9,906 nt of DNA from Colivivens sp964537205. GTDB taxonomy: Bacteria > Bacteroidota > Bacteroidia > Bacteroidales > Bacteroidaceae. Position numbers and translations under genes: made by a program. Numbering within the stretch: position 1 is the stretch's first letter; every line of letters begins with the position of its first letter. The DNA is taken from contig CAZHZH010000092.1 in the NCBI GenBank assembly GCA_964537205.1, positions 1 to 9,906 of the forward strand. The letters run 5' to 3'. Shown here piece by piece: positions 6,420 through 9,906 of this stretch. Below the pieces are notes generated by a model, which saw only the letters and a list, made by a program, of their open reading frames with translations, searched no databases and was not told where the DNA came from.

Positions 6420-8228
6420 ATGGAGGATATTATACATTTGCTTCCCGATTCTGTCGCAAACCAAATAGCGGCGGGAGAGGTTGTCCAGCGTCCGGCGTCA
6501 ATAGTGAAGGAACTGGTGGAGAACTCGTTGGATGCGGAAGCCAAAAACATACAGGTCATTGCCGTTGACGGCGGACGCACGTGCATTCAGGTGATAGACG
6601 ACGGAAAAGGCATGTCGGAGACCGACGCGCGACTGGCTTTTGAAAGGCACGCCACTTCAAAGATTCGAAGCGCCTCCGACTTGTTCGCGTTGACCACTAT
6701 GGGCTTTAGGGGAGAGGCACTGGCCTCAATCTGTGCTGTAGCGCAAGTGGTTTTGAAAACCAGGCGTCCGGAGGATGAGATAGGCACGCAGATTGTCATC
6801 GCCGGCTCTAAAGTGGAAAGCCAGGAGCCTGTGGCATGCCCGGTGGGAAGCAATTTCTCTGTCAACAACTTGTTTTTCAATGTACCCGCACGCCGTAAAT
6901 TCTTGAAATCAAACCAAACTGAGCTGTCAAATGTGGTCGCCGAATTCGAACGTATAGTGCTTACACATCCTGAATGTTCGTTTAGCTTGTACAATAACGG
7001 TGTCGAGATGTACAACCTGCCAAACACGTCTGTCCGTCAGCGCATATTGGATATGTTTGGCAAGAAGTTGAATTCCGATTTGCTCGCTGTTGATGTTGAA
7101 ACGTCGATGGTGAAGATTTCAGGCTATGTGGGCAAGCCCGAATCTTCCAAGAAGAGAGGTTCGCACCAGTTCTTCTTTGTAAACGGACGCTTTATGCGCC
7201 ACCCGTACTTCCATAGTGCCGTGATGCACGCCTATGACGGACTGATACCCGCCGGGGAGCACGTCTCATATTTCATTTACTTGGCGGTCGCGCCTTCAAC
7301 AATCGACGTGAACGTTCATCCGACAAAGACTGAAATAAAGTTCGACAACGAACAGGCCATTTGGCAGGTCCTGTCGGCTTCCGTGAAGGAAGCTCTGGGT
7401 AAATACAGTAGCGTGCCAACCATTGACTTTGATTCAGAAGACAAACCGTACATTCCTACGCTGGTCTATGGGGAAAAGAAAAACGTTTCCTCTCCAACAC
7501 CCATAAAGTCGAACTATAATCCGTTTAAGCCAGACTATAAAGATTACGACACTTCGCACGGCGTGCCAAATAATTGGGAAAGCCTTTATGCCAATGTAGA
7601 ACGAAACAGCAATCCGCAACCCGATCAGTTGTTGTGGAACCAGCCGACGGACAAGGCTCCAGACCTTTCGGTGCCGCATTTCCAGTACAAAGGACGCTAT
7701 ATCGTCTTGCCAGTTTCCTCAGGGTTGATGCTGGTTGATCAACACAGGGCGCACATTAATGTTCTGTACGAACAGTATATGGAAACTCTTTTCCAACAGA
7801 AAAGAATTTCACAAGGAATGCTTTTTCCCGAGGTCGTACAACTGACGAAGCAAGAAGAACTGACCGTAGGGAGTATAATGGACGATCTTGAGTATATAGG
7901 TTTTGAGTTGGTAAATCTGGGAGGCGGGTCGTATTCCATCAACGGCATACCGTCCGGTCTCGATGGCGTGAACCCTGTGACGTTGTTACACGACCTGATA
8001 TATGCGGCAATCGAGACAGGAAGCGGCGTTAGTGAGAAAATTCACAATGCCATAGCGTTGACAATGGCAAAAAGTACATCAATTGTGTATGGTCAGGTAC
8101 TTTCAGATGACGAAATTAATGTTTTGCTTGAGCAACTTTTCGCACTTTCCAATTCCAGGTACACACCCAACGGGCAGTTGGTGTACTCCATAATAGACAA
8201 TGCCACTATCGAAAAGAGTTTCAAGTAG
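6420..8228 (+). CDS. mutL: DNA mismatch repair protein MutL
   Basis: This cytoplasmic repair ATPase couples mismatch recognition by MutS to downstream strand removal. The protein has 602 residues. The N-terminal GHKL ATPase is complete: NQIAAGEVVQRP (14-25), ELVENSLDA with likely general base Glu31 and magnesium ligand Asn35, DDGKGM (60-65), ERHATSKI (75-82), GFRGEAL (95-101), NVPARRKFL (154-162) and DVNVHPTKTEIKF with Lys303. A low-complexity linker rich in Pro, Asn and Asp runs about 330-415. The C-terminal dimerisation domain (about 418-602) keeps a candidate sliding-clamp motif QGMLFP (465-470). The endonuclease motifs are altered: DQHRAHINVLYE stands where nicking MutLs have DQHA(x)2E(x)4E, and no Cys/His metal site is visible near MAKSTS or YTPNGQ. 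It is probably the last gene of the operon. The MutL identity is secure; lack of nuclease activity is an inference. Confidence 0.97.
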   Translation: MEDIIHLLPDSVANQIAAGEVVQRPASIVKELVENSLDAEAKNIQVIAVDGGRTCIQVIDDGKGMSETDARLAFERHATSKIRSASDLFALTTMGFRGEALASICAVAQVVLKTRRPEDEIGTQIVIAGSKVESQEPVACPVGSNFSVNNLFFNVPARRKFLKSNQTELSNVVAEFERIVLTHPECSFSLYNNGVEMYNLPNTSVRQRILDMFGKKLNSDLLAVDVETSMVKISGYVGKPESSKKRGSHQFFFVNGRFMRHPYFHSAVMHAYDGLIPAGEHVSYFIYLAVAPSTIDVNVHPTKTEIKFDNEQAIWQVLSASVKEALGKYSSVPTIDFDSEDKPYIPTLVYGEKKNVSSPTPIKSNYNPFKPDYKDYDTSHGVPNNWESLYANVERNSNPQPDQLLWNQPTDKAPDLSVPHFQYKGRYIVLPVSSGLMLVDQHRAHINVLYEQYMETLFQQKRISQGMLFPEVVQLTKQEELTVGSIMDDLEYIGFELVNLGGGSYSINGIPSGLDGVNPVTLLHDLIYAAIETGSGVSEKIHNAIALTMAKSTSIVYGQVLSDDEINVLLEQLFALSNSRYTPNGQLVYSIIDNATIEKSFK

Positions 8229-8319
8229 GGAGATTACAAATGTAAATGCTCACTTGTAGGGTTGAAAGGGCAAAAATGCCGCCTCAAGGCTTCAGATTTA
8301 GCGAAAAAGTTAATTCCAC

Positions 8320-8364
8320 AGCATTTTTTTTTGAGTTTATGTTTGTTTCTAAATGAAAAATGCT
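8320..8364. repeat. 9-bp inverted repeat spanning the ompA -33 element
   Basis: AGCATTTTT at 8320-8328 is the exact reverse complement of AAAAATGCT at 8356-8364. The 27 bases between the arms include the -33 TTTG at 8342-8345, and the right arm ends on the first base of the -7 element. A third copy of AAAAATGC sits at 8272-8279. The repeat could be a regulator site or a chance product of A/T-rich DNA. Confidence 0.45.
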
Positions 8365-8371
8365 AAATTTG
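8342..8371 (+). promoter_or_regulatory. ompA-family gene promoter, Bacteroidota type
   Basis: TTTG at 8342-8345 and TAAATTTG at 8364-8371 match the Bacteroidota -33 and -7 elements exactly, separated by 18 bases. The DNA upstream is A/T-rich (T9 at 8324-8332), which could strengthen the promoter. Transcription should begin near 8378, leaving a leader of about 155 bases. The two exact matches make this the best-supported promoter in the window. Confidence 0.75.
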
Positions 8372-8375
8372 CACT

Positions 8376-8532
8376 CGAAATAAAGGTGGAATGCCTTTCT
8401 CCGGCTTCGGCGGAAGCTGTTGAGACGTGAATAAAGAAAAGGTCTTCCTTTCGGATTAACGGGAGGGTGGCTGATGTTAATAAAAAAAGACGTTATTAAT
8501 TCATATTTTTTTAAATTTAAAAAAAAGTATTT
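8376..8532 (+). promoter_or_regulatory. Long, probably structured 5' leader of the ompA-family gene
   Basis: Four local hairpins can be drawn. AAAGG/CCTTT pairs at 8382-8386 with 8394-8398. A UUCG-capped stem lies in 8400-8414 (GC-TTCG-GC core, with flanking TCC/GGA pairs if one G is bulged). AAAGG/CCTTT recurs at 8438-8442 with 8447-8451 around a TCTT loop. TTAATAA/TTATTAA pairs at 8477-8483 with 8493-8499. A 20-base perfect A/T palindrome follows at 8506-8525, and the ATG at 8533 has no Shine-Dalgarno sequence. The leader may set RNA stability or ribosome access. I do not recognise a known riboswitch in it. Confidence 0.45.
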
Positions 8533-9702
8533 ATGAAGAAACTATTGATTGCACTAGCTTTTGCTGGTGTTGGTACTGTAGCTAACGCTCAGACCACTCA
8601 GATTGAGACACCTTCTAAGTACACAGTAGCAACCAACTCATTCTGGTCAAATTGGTACATACAGGCAGGTGTTGACATGTCAGTCATTGATGTTTACAAC
8701 AATGGTGAAGCTCTTTTCTCTGGGGAATGGCACAACAACCGTACATACGGTGTAAACCTTGCAGTCGGCAAGTGGTTCACTCCAGGACTTGGACTTCGTT
8801 TGAAACTTAACTGGCAAAACGGTCAGTTTGCTCACGCATTCCGTAACACTGATCACATCACAGATACTCCAGACTTCGAAAAGGGAGGTTATGCAGCACT
8901 CTATGGTGACGTTCAGTTCAACCTCAGCAACCTGTTGTGTGGTTACAACGAGAATCGTGTATGGAACTTGAGCGCTTACCCACGTGCAGGTTTGATGCGT
9001 AACTTTGATACTGACACTTACTTCCCAGCTCTTGGAGTAGGTCTTACTTCAACTTGGAAGATTTCCAAGCTTATCGGTATCTACGCAGATTTCTCTTGGA
9101 CTTGGACTACAGACGGTCTTGCTGACTACAATGGTATTGAGCACAAGGCATTCTGCGCTAACGAAGTTGTTAACCTTGACCTCGGTGTTCAGTTCAACCT
9201 TGGAAAGAGCACATGGTCAAAGGCTGTTACTTTGGAGCAGTACAATGCTCTTGCAGCAGCTTCAGAAGAGGCTCTTGCCAAACTTCGCGCAGAACTCGAC
9301 AAGGAGCGCGCAGAGAACGCACGTCTTCGTGCCGAACTCGCTAAGCAGCCTAAGTCAGAGCCTGCAAAGGTTGAAAAGGTCGTAGCCGCTTCTGCTACTT
9401 CTGTATTCTTCGACATCAACTCATCTGCCCTTAACTCAAAGAAGGATCTCGTTAACCTTGAGGCTATCGCTTCTGCAGCTAAAGAGTCAGGTGCAAAGGT
9501 TGTCGTAACAGGTTCAGCTGATAGCAAGACAGGTTCTTCTGCATGGAACCAGAAGCTTTCTGAAAACCGTGCACAGGCTGTTGCAGACGAACTCGTCAAT
9601 CTCGGTGTAAATCGTGACAATATCACAGTTAAGGCTGTGGGTGGTGTAAACGAGGTTTCTCCATACACTCTTAACCGTCGTGCAGTCATTGAGTTGAAAT
9701 AA
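8533..9702 (+). CDS. OmpA-family outer-membrane porin-like protein
   Basis: This is a probable major outer-membrane protein tying the outer membrane to peptidoglycan. The 389-residue precursor has a signal peptide cleaved after ANAQ (residue 20). Residues about 35-225 alternate polar and aromatic/hydrophobic positions, as in a beta-barrel (SFWSNWYIQAGVDMSVIDVY; FSWTWTTDGL; VVNLDLGVQFNLG). A charged coiled-coil linker follows (about 233-272, with ALAKLRAELDKERAENARLR), then a Pro/Lys-rich hinge. The C-terminal OmpA domain (about 289-389) keeps Asp330 in TGSADSKTG and Arg346 in LSENRAQAV, the residues expected to hold diaminopimelate of peptidoglycan, plus the terminal NRRAV. Codons are biased to a narrow set (CTT, GCT/GCA, CGT, GGT, AAC), unlike the upstream operon, which suggests high expression. 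It has its own promoter, leader and terminators. Two cysteines (136, 208) lie in the barrel region. Confidence 0.93.
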   Translation: MKKLLIALAFAGVGTVANAQTTQIETPSKYTVATNSFWSNWYIQAGVDMSVIDVYNNGEALFSGEWHNNRTYGVNLAVGKWFTPGLGLRLKLNWQNGQFAHAFRNTDHITDTPDFEKGGYAALYGDVQFNLSNLLCGYNENRVWNLSAYPRAGLMRNFDTDTYFPALGVGLTSTWKISKLIGIYADFSWTWTTDGLADYNGIEHKAFCANEVVNLDLGVQFNLGKSTWSKAVTLEQYNALAAASEEALAKLRAELDKERAENARLRAELAKQPKSEPAKVEKVVAASATSVFFDINSSALNSKKDLVNLEAIASAAKESGAKVVVTGSADSKTGSSAWNQKLSENRAQAVADELVNLGVNRDNITVKAVGGVNEVSPYTLNRRAVIELK

Positions 9703-9731
9703 TATCATACACTGTGATACAAGGAAATTAA

Positions 9732-9758
9732 GGTGTGGCTTTTTGCCACGCCTTTTTT
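9732..9758 (+). terminator. Intrinsic terminator of the ompA-family gene
   Basis: GGTGTGGC at 9732-9739 pairs with GCCACGCC at 9745-9752 (eight pairs, one of them G-T) around a TTTTT loop. Six T follow at 9753-9758. It lies 29 bases after the ompA stop codon at 9702 and is a textbook + strand terminator. Confidence 0.92.
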
Positions 9759-9786
9759 GATCCCTTTCAACTAAACATAGCGGCAC

Positions 9787-9825
9787 TCTCCTGGCTTGTC
9801 GGCATCGATAAGTCGGGAGATTTTT
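9787..9825 (+). terminator. Second terminator hairpin downstream of ompA
   Basis: Bases 9787-9801 can pair with 9806-9820 over 15 consecutive positions (12 Watson-Crick pairs and three G-T wobbles), closing on a GCAT loop. TTTTT follows at 9821-9825 and another T run at 9828-9831. The T run is on the + strand only, so it reads as a backup terminator for ompA or the end of a short separate RNA. No promoter of the TAnnTTTG type is visible between the two hairpins. Confidence 0.7.
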
Positions 9826-9906
9826 CGTTTTAAACAAGTGCCTTGTGACGTGTTCTCCTCCCTATGGCGACATTGTCCGTAAAGCGTTCTTGTCATGCAA
9901 TGCCTT

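Larger units (their letters stand above)
8229..8532. other. Intergenic region: end of mutL unit, ompA promoter and leader
   Basis: No coding region is credible in these 304 bases. The first part (8229-8340) holds a small palindrome TTACAAATGTAA (8234-8245), short competing hairpins such as GGCA/TGCC (8269-8280), and a T9 run at 8324-8332 with no adjacent strong stem, so I cannot name a convincing mutL terminator. The second part holds the ompA promoter (8342-8371) and a leader of about 155 bases with several possible hairpins, ending in a very A/T-rich stretch. Confidence 0.7.

Noticed and set aside
7051..7060. TATGTTTG inside mutL matching the -7 consensus
   Set aside because: It encodes conserved-looking residues in the middle of the gene, has no supporting -33 element that I could find, and no gene begins nearby.
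8234..8245. Small palindrome TTACAAATGTAA just after mutL
   Set aside because: Five-base arms in A/T-rich DNA are expected by chance, and it lies about 100 bases upstream of the promoter.
8262..8332. Possible intrinsic terminator for mutL
   Set aside because: Only short competing stems are present (3 to 4 pairs), and the T9 run lies more than 30 bases from them, so the canonical layout is missing.
9189..9689. Antisense open frame of 166 codons within the OmpA-family gene
   Set aside because: The sequence is rich in Ser, Ala and Arg, typical of a shadow of strongly biased sense codons; there is no independent evidence of coding.
9703..9719. TATCA/TGATA inverted pair directly after the ompA stop
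   Set aside because: Five A/T-rich pairs with a 7-base loop form a weak stem with no T run, and the real terminator follows at 9732.
9826..9906. Search for a gene start or RNA in the last 80 bases
   Set aside because: No open frame, promoter consensus or stable structure is evident before the window ends.

Overview
The window looks like chromosomal housekeeping DNA from a Bacteroidota species, most likely order Bacteroidales and perhaps Prevotellaceae. The evidence is the two promoters, which fit the Bacteroidota -7 consensus TAnnTTTG; translation starts with A/T-rich leaders and mostly no clear Shine-Dalgarno sequence; the Bacteroidota-type OstA-like protein; and a MutL carrying the DQHRAH variant. 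The genus is an inference from overall protein character and was not tested by a search. No phage, transposon, CRISPR array, tRNA or rRNA was seen.

Layout: positions 1-30 hold an intrinsic terminator, probably of an upstream gene. A promoter at about 102-134 drives guaB (IMP dehydrogenase, 160-1638). Five more genes follow on the same strand with gaps of 2 to 26 bases: a parvulin-type peptidyl-prolyl isomerase (1665-3083), a SurA-like isomerase/chaperone (3098-4459), a large OstA/LptA-like protein (4467-6107), a 97-residue single-membrane-span protein (6124-6417) and mutL (6420-8228). The tight spacing suggests one operon. A 304-base intergenic region (8229-8532) then carries a strong promoter and a long leader predicted to be structured. 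It leads to an OmpA-family outer-membrane protein (8533-9702), which is closed by two successive terminator hairpins.

How the genes fit together: the middle of the operon is an outer-membrane biogenesis set. It has two secreted parvulin-type proteins likely to escort or fold beta-barrel precursors, and one beta-jellyroll protein of the lipopolysaccharide-transport type. guaB (GTP synthesis) and mutL (mismatch repair) flank this set with no obvious functional link. The OmpA-like protein is a plausible client of the chaperones but is transcribed separately.

I saw no clearly new multi-gene system. The items most worth a second look are the loss of recognisable endonuclease metal motifs in MutL, the apparent swap of active and degenerate parvulin domains in the SurA-like protein compared with E. 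coli, the long repeat series in the OstA-like protein, the uncharacterised 97-residue membrane protein, and the structured ompA leader.
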